Source: an uncultured Bacilli bacterium (lineage in GTDB: Bacteria; Bacillota_I; Bacilli_A; RF39; UBA660). From it: a stretch of DNA of 8,210 nucleotides. The notes under the pieces were generated by a model, which was not told the DNA's origin, did not search any database, and saw only the letters and a list, made by a program, of their open reading frames with translations. Below are positions 1-5,239 of the stretch, piece after piece. Made by a program: the position numbers and the translations under genes. Within the stretch, counting starts at the first letter, position 1. Every line of letters starts with the position of its first letter. The DNA lies in assembly GCA_947853365.1 (NCBI GenBank), contig CANTWQ010000081.1:1-8210 (forward strand), in the 5' to 3' direction.

Positions 1-133
1 ACGAATGAACAGAAACAAAATTTATGTTGATACCGTTATTTTATTACAATGTATATTATTTTAACTTTTAGCCCAAGACAAGAAAAAAATTCTAAAAAAA
101 ACATGTGTATCATACAGTGTAGTAGGTGATAAC

Positions 134-763
134 ATGAAAGAAGCAATGAAACGTAGTAAAGATCATATTCGTTCGCAAAAAAAGGTGTATCTATTTCTCG
201 CTGTATTGTTTTTGATCGGTGTCGTCGGTGGTATCATCTATTTCTTTTTTTTATCTGATAGCAACTTGGAATTGGTCAAAAATCAATTGCAAGAATTTTT
301 TCTATCGATGAAAGAGGCTGAGAAAATTGCCTATGGTAGTAGTCTCTTTCAAAGTTTATGTGCCCAATTACTATATGTAGGTGGAGTGTTCCTTCTAGGA
401 ATTTCGATCATTGGTTTTCCAGTCATCCTCTTTTTGTTGATGGTGAAAGGTTTTATTTTTGGCTTTTCTTTCACTGCCATTCTATTTCATTATGGTTTTA
501 CAGGAATTCCCCTTGCGATGGCCTATTTTTTACCACAACATATACTTCTCTTTGTGATCATTATTCTACTTAGCTTTTATGCCATTTCATTTTCTATGAA
601 ATTATTTCAAAATCTATTTTTAAAGAAAAATATCAATCTGAAAGAAGCCATGCAAAAATATCTCAAAATTTTACTTCTTTGTATCGGCATGAGTCTAGGA
701 TATTGTTTATTAGAAACATTTCTTAGTCCATTTCTTTTACAACTTGCAACAAATTTGATATAG
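134..763 (+). CDS. spoIIM: Stage II sporulation protein M (SpoIIM) family membrane protein
   Basis: SpoIIM forms, with SpoIID and SpoIIP, the peptidoglycan-remodelling complex that drives engulfment of the forespore in Bacillus; SpoIIM is its membrane anchor. This 209-residue protein is close to the usual length of about 214. It has a charged N-terminus (K/R-rich, residues 1-17), a first membrane segment at about 18-40, an extracytoplasmic loop, then four hydrophobic stretches at about 78-103, 104-125, 132-156 and 177-203. Family landmarks are GISIIGFPVIL (89-99), the KGFIFGF turn (105-111) and the LPQH motif (133-136), where B. subtilis SpoIIM, as I recall it, has FPQN. The ATG at 134 follows a GGTGAT Shine-Dalgarno site at 125-130. 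It stands alone upstream of mnmA, with a 50-base gap. Presence of SpoIIM suggests but does not prove that the organism forms spores, since some non-sporulating relatives keep it. Family assignment is strong; function in this organism is inferred. Confidence 0.88.
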   Translation: MKEAMKRSKDHIRSQKKVYLFLAVLFLIGVVGGIIYFFFLSDSNLELVKNQLQEFFLSMKEAEKIAYGSSLFQSLCAQLLYVGGVFLLGISIIGFPVILFLLMVKGFIFGFSFTAILFHYGFTGIPLAMAYFLPQHILLFVIIILLSFYAISFSMKLFQNLFLKKNINLKEAMQKYLKILLLCIGMSLGYCLLETFLSPFLLQLATNLI

Positions 764-766
764 ACC

Positions 767-795
767 TAGAAAGAAAGCGGCTTTTGCGATATAAT
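767..795 (+). promoter_or_regulatory. Candidate sigma-A promoter of mnmA
   Basis: A perfect TATAAT lies at 790-795 and a weaker -35 (TAGAAA, 767-772, four of six matches to TTGACA) lies 17 bases upstream. Transcription would start near 802, only about 12 bases before the mnmA start, with the GGTGA ribosome site (803-807) at the very 5' end of the message. In AT-rich DNA a TATAAT can arise by chance, so this is tentative. Confidence 0.4.
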
Positions 796-813
796 AATAA
801 CTGGTGAAGTAAT

Positions 814-1923
814 ATGACAAAAGTAGTTGTAGGAATGAGCGGTGGCGTCGATTCTTCGGTCGCGGCCATTTTGTTAAAAGAACAAGGTTATGAAGTGATA
901 GGCCTATTTATGCGAAATTGGGATAGTTCTCTCAATGGCGATTTTTTAGGGAACCCGGATTTAAACCAACCAATCTGTCCACAGGAACAAGATTATAATG
1001 ATGCTCTGGCGGTATGTGAAAAGATAGGTATTCCCCTTCATCGCATTGATTTTGTAAAAGAATATTGGGATTATGTATTCACTTATTTTTTGGATGAATT
1101 AAAAAAGGGAAGAACACCCAATCCTGATATTATGTGCAATAAATATATCAAATTCGATTATTTTATTCGTGAGGCCAAGCGTTTAGGAGCAACTTATATT
1201 GCAACAGGGCATTATGCTAAAATAAAGGATGGACAACTTTTAAGAGCCAAAGATCAAAATAAAGATCAAACTTATTTTCTATCTCAACTTTCAAAGGAAC
1301 AGTTAGATCATGTATTATTTCCCCTTGGCGACTTAGAAAAGAGCGAAGTACGAAAAATTGCCGAAAAATACGGTTTGGTTACAGCTCATAAAAAAGATTC
1401 GACAGGAATTTGTTTTATTGGCGAACGTAATTTTAAAAATTTCTTGCAGAATTATTTACCTAATTTACCAGGAGATATCATCAACATTGAAACAGGTCAA
1501 AAAATAGGTAGACACATTGGTTTGATGTATTATACCATAGGCCAGAGAAGGGGACTAGATGTTGGCGGTACCAAAGAAAAATTGTTTGTCGTCGGCAAAA
1601 ACTTAGATCAGAATATTTTATATGTCGCGGAAGGGGAGGACAATCCTTATCTCTATTCCGATAGCTGTATTTTAGAACAAGTGAATTTTAATTGTTTAGA
1701 TCGACCAACCAACATCACCGCCAAATTTCGGTATCGGCAACAAGATTATCCAGTACATTTGCAATATTTAGAAGATGGTCGTATCAAAGTAGAATACTTG
1801 CAACCAATCAAAGCTGTTACTCCCGGACAAGCATGCGTTTTTTATGATCAAGAACGTTGTATCGGTGGAGGAATCATTCAGGAAGCGTGTAAAGAAGGAC
1901 GCAAAATTTGGTATTTATTGTAA
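814..1923 (+). CDS. mnmA: tRNA-specific 2-thiouridylase MnmA
   Basis: MnmA transfers sulfur to C2 of uridine 34 in the anticodons of tRNA-Lys, tRNA-Glu and tRNA-Gln, adenylating the base with ATP and passing sulfur through a cysteine persulfide; it acts in the cytoplasm. The 369-residue length is normal. The N-terminal PP-loop SGGVDSS is at residues 9-15. The first catalytic cysteine is Cys108 in NPDIMCN, and the second is Cys200 in the [10 protein letters not shown] motif. TIGQRRGL (241-248) and the C-terminal beta-barrel with TPGQACVFY (336-344) follow. The loop after MRNWD (residues 33-37) is longer than in Bacillus and contains the run CPQEQDY (55-61), a form I associate with Mollicutes and Erysipelotrichia. 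The start at 814 is preceded by GGTGAAGT (803-810) and gives the conserved N-terminus. No cysteine desulfurase gene is adjacent, so the sulfur donor must be encoded elsewhere. Confidence 0.97.
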   Translation: MTKVVVGMSGGVDSSVAAILLKEQGYEVIGLFMRNWDSSLNGDFLGNPDLNQPICPQEQDYNDALAVCEKIGIPLHRIDFVKEYWDYVFTYFLDELKKGRTPNPDIMCNKYIKFDYFIREAKRLGATYIATGHYAKIKDGQLLRAKDQNKDQTYFLSQLSKEQLDHVLFPLGDLEKSEVRKIAEKYGLVTAHKKDSTGICFIGERNFKNFLQNYLPNLPGDIINIETGQKIGRHIGLMYYTIGQRRGLDVGGTKEKLFVVGKNLDQNILYVAEGEDNPYLYSDSCILEQVNFNCLDRPTNITAKFRYRQQDYPVHLQYLEDGRIKVEYLQPIKAVTPGQACVFYDQERCIGGGIIQEACKEGRKIWYLL

Positions 1924-1944
1924 AGTGAAATGTCAAGTTTACTA

Positions 1945-1973
1945 TTGCAATTTTAGTGTTTTTTGTTTAGAAT
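1945..1973 (+). promoter_or_regulatory. Promoter of the HTH gene, overlapping a short palindrome
   Basis: TTGCAA (1945-1950) and TAGAAT (1968-1973) are separated by exactly 17 bases, giving a good sigma-A promoter with a start near 1980, right before the AGGAGGG ribosome site at 1981-1987. The -35 box sits inside the perfect 8-base palindrome ATTGCAAT (1944-1951). A second inverted pair, ACTA (1941-1944) and TAGT (1954-1957), surrounds it. An operator for the adjacent HTH protein is possible but is only inference. Confidence 0.6.
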
Positions 1974-1980
1974 GGATAGT

Positions 1981-1987
1981 AGGAGGG
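1981..1987 (+). promoter_or_regulatory. Strong ribosome binding site that fixes the HTH gene start
   Basis: AGGAGGG lies 8 bases before the ATG at 1996. It rules out the in-frame TTG at 1963, which has no Shine-Dalgarno site and lies upstream of the predicted transcription start. It also favours 1996 over the out-of-frame ATG at 1991. Confidence 0.8.
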
Positions 1988-1995
1988 ATAATGTT

Positions 1996-2763
1996 ATGGA
2001 CCGTTTAAATAAAGTACTATCGGAACTAGGGATTTCTAAAGTGAGACTATCAAAATATCTGGGAGTTTCGAGACAGATGTTATATAATTATTTAGGACAA
2101 AAAAGCTTGGCAGATTGGCCAAAAGAAAAAGAAATGAAAATGCTTTGTCTATTAGGATTAAAAAATGCCAGCGATTTAGATCAAGTTACAGTCGATGGAG
2201 AATACATTATGCAAGTGGAAAGTCGCTTAAATGAAAGTGTCAAGGAAACTTCGAATCGGGAAGCGTTGACAGATTTAAAAGGATTTAACAAAAAGGAACA
2301 AGAGATTCTTGCTGATTTAATCCATTTGCTGAAAGAAAAACTGGCAGACGATAAAACAAAAGAAACTTATCATACGTATCGTTATCTATATCAATATTTA
2401 CAATCGATGGATAATACCAAAGAATTAAAATATATTTTAGCATATATGTCCAAATCCCTCGGGTTTACCGATCCTATGGAATTTGTCTACAATGAAAATC
2501 AACAGTTTATTTTTGAAAGTATTATGTTCTCGGCAATGACACTATATAATAATGGTGGGGCTTCTAAATCCAAAATTGCCGACACACACAAACGATTTGT
2601 TCAAGAAATTGAACATCGCAAAGAAGAAAAATTAAGCCGTACACAGGAATTAAATACACTAAAGGTACAAGCATTACGTGAGCTTGGATATTCGGTAATT
2701 ACTGCTGAAAACGCCAAAGATGTCTTAGATAAAATTGCAGAAATTCAATCACGTAAAGTATAG
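1996..2763 (+). CDS. Helix-turn-helix (XRE-like) protein of unknown function
   Basis: I recognise only the N-terminal DNA-binding domain. With the ATG at 1996 the protein has 255 residues. Residues 1-36 form a helix-turn-helix: helix 2 at about SKVRLSKYLG (14-23) and recognition helix at about SRQMLYNYL (25-33), resembling XRE/Cro-type repressors. A second part (about 97-150) is helical and charged. A region around 155-190 has aromatic and Met-rich stretches (FIFESIMFSAM, 171-181). Residues 196-225 are highly charged (HKRFVQEIEHRKEEKLSR) and probably helical or coiled. The tail (226-255) may form a further helical pair. No ligand-binding or enzymatic motif is visible. It has its own promoter and terminator, so it is a single-gene transcript. 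It is probably a cytoplasmic transcription regulator; target unknown. Autoregulation is possible because a small palindrome overlaps its -35 box. Confidence 0.8.
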   Translation: MDRLNKVLSELGISKVRLSKYLGVSRQMLYNYLGQKSLADWPKEKEMKMLCLLGLKNASDLDQVTVDGEYIMQVESRLNESVKETSNREALTDLKGFNKKEQEILADLIHLLKEKLADDKTKETYHTYRYLYQYLQSMDNTKELKYILAYMSKSLGFTDPMEFVYNENQQFIFESIMFSAMTLYNNGGASKSKIADTHKRFVQEIEHRKEEKLSRTQELNTLKVQALRELGYSVITAENAKDVLDKIAEIQSRKV

Positions 2764-2778
2764 AAAACGAAAAACTAA

Positions 2779-2803
2779 GGGAGAGACCTCCCCTATTTTT
2801 TTT
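2779..2803 (+). terminator. Intrinsic terminator of the HTH gene
   Basis: GGGAG (2779-2783), a four-base loop AGAC and CTCCC (2788-2792) form a short GC-rich hairpin, followed after CTA by eight Ts (2796-2803). It starts 15 bases after the HTH stop codon. The stem is only five pairs, and its 3' arm can pair instead with a downstream AGGGGAGG, as listed in the next entry. Confidence 0.65.
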
Positions 2804-2820
2804 GATAAGAAAAGGGGAGG
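2787..2820. repeat. Inverted repeat competing with the terminator hairpin
   Basis: CCTCCCCT (2787-2794) and AGGGGAGG (2813-2820) are perfect 8-base inverted copies separated by 18 bases that hold the T8 run. If this longer stem forms, it consumes the 3' arm of the terminator hairpin and places the T-run in the loop, so the two structures exclude each other. Confidence 0.55.
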
Positions 2821-2834
2821 GTAATACTACTCTT

Positions 2835-2871
2835 TTACTGTATTTCCTCTTTTTTTTCAGTAAGGAAATGC
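2835..2871. repeat. Second hairpin zone with T8 in the loop
   Basis: GTATTTCCT (2840-2848) pairs with AGGAAATGC (2863-2871), nine pairs including one G-T, around a loop that holds a T8 run (2850-2857). TTACTG (2835-2840) can instead pair with CAGTAA (2858-2863); the two stems share bases and cannot both form fully. The layout (pyrimidine arm, T8, purine arm) copies that of 2787-2820. It may be a backup terminator or simply low-complexity DNA. Confidence 0.4.
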
Positions 2872-2939
2872 CAATGACACGAAAATAGAGGCGCGCTGTA
2901 GCGAATCGAGCAAACGAAAGATGGGTAATTTATCATCTC

Positions 2940-3237
2940 AATTCGCATAAACAATAGATGAAAATGATAAAAAATTATCGAAGATAACAAAAAATATGAT
3001 AATGATAAATAATATTTTGAATCTACAGCAAGAAAAAATAAAACTATAATAAATAACAACAAACATAATAAATAATCATGAAATATAAATGATATGGTGA
3101 TCATATATTTATTTGAAATAGATAAAAGAAAAACGGTATAAAATCATATAGAAACAAAATCAAAGGAAATCGCAAGAAAAAAAGATATCAAACATCGATG
3201 AGACCTTAATTTTCTGCAAAATATTTAATTCGCATAA
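2940..3237. repeat. 11-base direct repeat flanking the A-rich segment
   Basis: AATTCGCATAA occurs at 2940-2950 and again, identical, at 3227-3237, bracketing 276 bases of A-rich DNA. I looked for terminal inverted repeats just inside the copies and saw none, so this is not a recognisable mobile element. Chance repetition in AT-rich DNA cannot be excluded. Confidence 0.4.
3113..3142 (+). promoter_or_regulatory. Possible orphan promoter in the A-rich spacer
   Basis: TTGAAA (3113-3118) and TATAAA (3137-3142) are spaced 18 bases apart, each matching five of six consensus bases. A transcript would start near 3150. It has no open frame to translate and would run antisense into the lipoprotein gene at 3275. 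False positives are common in such AT-rich DNA. Confidence 0.22.
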
Positions 3238-3274
3238 TATATGTTATGTCTACTTCTTGAAAGAAAGAAAAAAA

Positions 3275-3721
3275 TTATTTTGTGGTGAAGGCAATATTAT
3301 TAGACACGACTCCCGAATAAAACAAAATCTGATAATGATCTTCTTCTGGTACATCATAAATAACTTGATACATGATAGATTCTCCTGGCTGTATGGTAAT
3401 ATCTTTATTGTGATTTAAATCCGTATATGTCATATCATCGATGATAAATCGAAAATTAGTTGCAGATGATAATACATGTGCTTGTTCATCATCGTTTGTG
3501 ATTTTAAATTCAAACATTAAATAAGTATCATTTGCAGGTGGTACATCTTGATAATGCGTTGTGGTTACCACATCATTTAAGGTAATTTCATAAAAATCAA
3601 TATTCGCAATTTCATTTAAACTATATTCCGTTTTGGCCTCTCCTGGCTGCTCTACGGAAAAGCAACCGGTCATAAGCAGTGACAAAGCGATAAGAGAACA
3701 AAAACAAAATAATTTTTTCAT
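3275..3721 (-). CDS. Secreted lipoprotein with DUF4352-like domain
   Basis: The 148-residue product begins with a lipoprotein signal peptide: MKK, a hydrophobic core, and the lipobox LMTGC ending at Cys20, where lipid would be attached after signal peptidase II cleavage. The mature part (about 45-148) resembles the DUF4352/telokin-like immunoglobulin fold: a strand with YEITLNDV, a mid-domain YLMFEFKITND, then QPGESIMYQVIYDVPEE. It is therefore probably an extracytoplasmic lipoprotein with a beta-sandwich, of unknown ligand. I chose the ATG at 3721 because AGGTGAG lies a few bases upstream; an in-frame GTG at 3730 sits within that ribosome site. The gene is divergent from the DUF1540 gene, with 75 bases between starts. 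After its stop (3275) a T-rich run follows on the minus strand, without a clear hairpin. Fold assignment is moderate; role unknown. Confidence 0.8.
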   Translation of the reverse strand: MKKLFCFCSLIALSLLMTGCFSVEQPGEAKTEYSLNEIANIDFYEITLNDVVTTTHYQDVPPANDTYLMFEFKITNDDEQAHVLSSATNFRFIIDDMTYTDLNHNKDITIQPGESIMYQVIYDVPEEDHYQILFYSGVVSNNIAFTTK

Positions 3722-3796
3722 ACAACTCACCTACTCTATTTTTATTTTTCGTATATTTTTTCTTTTCCTTCACAAATTAATTTTGAGGAGGAAATC

Positions 3797-4048
3797 ATGT
3801 CAAAGTCAAAAGAAATGCCAAAAGATTCTATGTCAAAACGTCATAATCAAAAAATCGGATGTAGCGTCGATAGCTGCAAATACCACGATGAAGAAGAACA
3901 GAATTGTACACTTTCAGAAATCAATGTTAGCTGTAATGACGATTGTTCTAAAACGAAAGTAACTTGCAAAGAAGAAACGATTTGTGATAGTTTTGAAAAG
4001 AAATGTGACGCCAAAGAGCAAGTCACTACCGAAGAAGAGGACGCATAA
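3797..4048 (+). CDS. Small cysteine-rich DUF1540 protein
   Basis: This 83-residue protein matches the DUF1540 pattern at about residues 20-67: IGCSVDSCKYH, a Cys at 37, a middle EINV, and a TICDSFE ending (T-x-C-x-x-F). Eight cysteines are present (22, 27, 37, 46, 50, 57, 63, 70), more than a minimal DUF1540 repeat, which suggests metal or disulfide chemistry; that is inference, as the family function is unknown to me. There is no signal peptide or membrane segment, so a cytoplasmic or spore-internal protein is likely. The C-terminal tail is acidic (EEEDA). GAGGAGG at 3785-3791, five bases before the ATG, is a strong ribosome site. The gene converges with deoB, and its last codons form the 5' arm of the shared terminator stem. 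Confidence 0.85.
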   Translation: MSKSKEMPKDSMSKRHNQKIGCSVDSCKYHDEEEQNCTLSEINVSCNDDCSKTKVTCKEETICDSFEKKCDAKEQVTTEEEDA

Positions 4049-4067
4049 ATAGTCCTTTTCTTTTTTT
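4031..4067. terminator. Shared terminator between the DUF1540 gene and deoB
   Basis: GAAGAAGAGGAC (4031-4042) pairs with GTCCTTTTCTTT (4052-4063), twelve pairs including two G-T, around a nine-base loop, and is followed by more Ts on the plus strand. The 5' arm lies in the DUF1540 coding end, and the T-run touches the deoB stop codon (4066-4068). It suits the plus-strand gene best. For deoB the T-tract is weak, although the stem itself would also form in that transcript. Confidence 0.6.
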
Positions 4068-5229
4068 ATTGTAATTCTTCTAAAAAGCTCGTTCCAAGTT
4101 CTGTCATCTCGACATCGAAATTATCAGCAATCGTTGCCGCAACATCGGCCATTGTTTCTCTGATTTCTAAGCGTTTTGGATCCTTAAAATCACGACCAAA
4201 AATAATTAACGGAACATTTTCACGGGTATGGGTATTCCCTTTCATCGTCGGATCATTGCCATGATCGGCTGTAATAATAAACAAATCATCGTTATTTAAC
4301 TTGTTTAAAATCATAGGAATCTCAACATCGAATTCTTCGATCAAATTTGCATATCCATTGACATCGCGATTATGACCGAAAAAGTCAAACTCTGATAAAT
4401 TCACACAACAAAGGCCCGTGAATTTTTTCTCCATGACATCGGTTAATTTATTGATAGCATCAATATTGAAAGATGCGCGCATCGTTTTGGTAATCCCTTC
4501 CCCATCCATAAGTTCCGATATTTTCCCGATAGAAATGACACTATAATCATGTTCTTTCAAAAAATCGAGAACGGTTTTCTTGGGAGGCTTTACTGCATAT
4601 TCCATTCTCTCTTTCGTAAATTTAAAACGTCCTGGTTTCCCAGTAAATGGACAAGCAATGACTCTACCAACCCGCCATTCTTCTCGCATGGTAATTTTAC
4701 GAATTTTTTCACAATAATGATAAAGTTTCGCGATGGGAATGACATCTTCGTGGGCTGCAATATAAAGATTGGAATCAGAAGAAGCATAGACAATTAACGC
4801 GCCATAATTAAGATGCCTCTCCCCTAGTTCATCCAACATTTCTTTCCCTGTCGCGCATTTGTTACCAATCACTCTTCGACCAGTAATCACTTCAATTTGA
4901 TCAATCAATTCCCGAGGAAATCCAGTTTCCGAAAAATTTTGAAAAGGAATCGAATTGCGAATCCCAAACAATTCATAGTGCATCGACAAACTATCTTTTC
5001 CCAAATTCGTAGGTCGAGCAATCGTATAATAAGCTTCTACTTCATCAGATGCACTCATGTTTAAAGTATTCAAAAAGCCTAATTTCTTTAAATTGGGAAT
5101 AAATAAATCATAATTTTCCATAATATGTCCTAGTGTATTGCTTCCCGTATCTCCATAATTGTTTGCATCATACGCTTCCCCTACTCCAAGGGAATCTAAT
5201 ACCACTAGAAAAATTCGTTTGAATTTCAT
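4066..5229 (-). CDS. deoB: Phosphopentomutase, divergent active site
   Basis: Phosphopentomutase interconverts ribose (or deoxyribose) 1- and 5-phosphates, linking nucleoside salvage to central carbon metabolism in the cytoplasm; it belongs to the alkaline phosphatase superfamily and uses two Mn ions. The length, 387 residues, is typical. Predicted metal ligands are Asp12 (VVLDSLG), Asp282, His286, Asp322 and His323 (TADHGND), and His334 (THTRE). By comparison with the B. cereus enzyme as I remember it, substrate residues Asp152, Arg189 and Ile191 are kept. However, the phospho-acceptor Thr85 motif (KDTMTGHWE) reads KDSLSMHYE here, so Ser80 replaces Thr; the DFDALFGH loop is one residue shorter (FDFFGH, 281-286). 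Also NKPASG becomes NKCATG. The start has AAGGAG six bases upstream, overlapping the xerD stop. deoB is the last gene of the orf140-xerD-deoB operon. No purine nucleoside phosphorylase follows, unlike Bacillus. Confidence 0.93.
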   Translation of the reverse strand: MKFKRIFLVVLDSLGVGEAYDANNYGDTGSNTLGHIMENYDLFIPNLKKLGFLNTLNMSASDEVEAYYTIARPTNLGKDSLSMHYELFGIRNSIPFQNFSETGFPRELIDQIEVITGRRVIGNKCATGKEMLDELGERHLNYGALIVYASSDSNLYIAAHEDVIPIAKLYHYCEKIRKITMREEWRVGRVIACPFTGKPGRFKFTKERMEYAVKPPKKTVLDFLKEHDYSVISIGKISELMDGEGITKTMRASFNIDAINKLTDVMEKKFTGLCCVNLSEFDFFGHNRDVNGYANLIEEFDVEIPMILNKLNNDDLFIITADHGNDPTMKGNTHTRENVPLIIFGRDFKDPKRLEIRETMADVAATIADNFDVEMTELGTSFLEELQ

Positions 5230-5239
5230 AATTTCTCCT

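Larger units (their letters stand above)
2764..3274. other. Gene-poor intergenic region (511 bases), structured then A-rich
   Basis: No convincing gene lies here. The left third holds the terminator, the hairpin repeats described separately, and a small CG-rich patch (2888-2912). Within it GCGAATCGAG (2901-2910) is a near-perfect inverted copy of CTCAATTCGC (2937-2946), nine of ten pairs. From about 2951 to 3200 the plus strand is very A-rich, with many stop codons in all plus frames. An 89-codon minus-strand frame (2835-3104) is open, but it has no ribosome site and its Phe/Leu/Ile-rich product is what A-rich DNA yields when read backwards. A near-palindrome, CATAATATATGTTATG, is at 3233-3248. 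A small RNA or a decayed gene is possible, but I cannot show either. Confidence 0.5.

Noticed and set aside
111..118. CATACAGT before spoIIM, resembling a sigma-E -10 box (spoIIM is sigma-E dependent in B. subtilis)
   Set aside because: No matching -35 element at the right distance, and the transcript would begin inside the ribosome site at 124-130.
771..786. Possible terminator hairpin between spoIIM and mnmA (AAAG/CTTT)
   Set aside because: Four-pair stem with no following T-run.
1963..1995. TTG start giving an N-terminal extension of 11 residues on the HTH protein
   Set aside because: It lies upstream of the likely transcription start and lacks a ribosome site, while AGGAGGG serves the ATG at 1996.
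2951..3049. Plus-strand A-rich run that reads as a Lys/Asn/Ile-rich peptide of about 32 codons
   Set aside because: It starts after a stop without a start codon or ribosome site at its head and is composition-driven; at most a remnant.
2835..3104. 89-codon minus-strand open frame with a hydrophobic product
   Set aside because: No ribosome site, low-complexity Phe/Leu/Ile/Tyr content expected from A-rich DNA read in reverse, and no family resemblance.
2940..3237. Insertion sequence or MITE in the A-rich spacer
   Set aside because: Direct repeats are present, but no terminal inverted repeats or transposase remnant could be seen; kept only as a low-level finding.
3751..3779. Sporulation-type promoter (GTATATT and CACAAATT) before the DUF1540 gene
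   Set aside because: Spacing of 13 bases is short and the -10 matches only five of eight positions; likely chance in AT-rich DNA.
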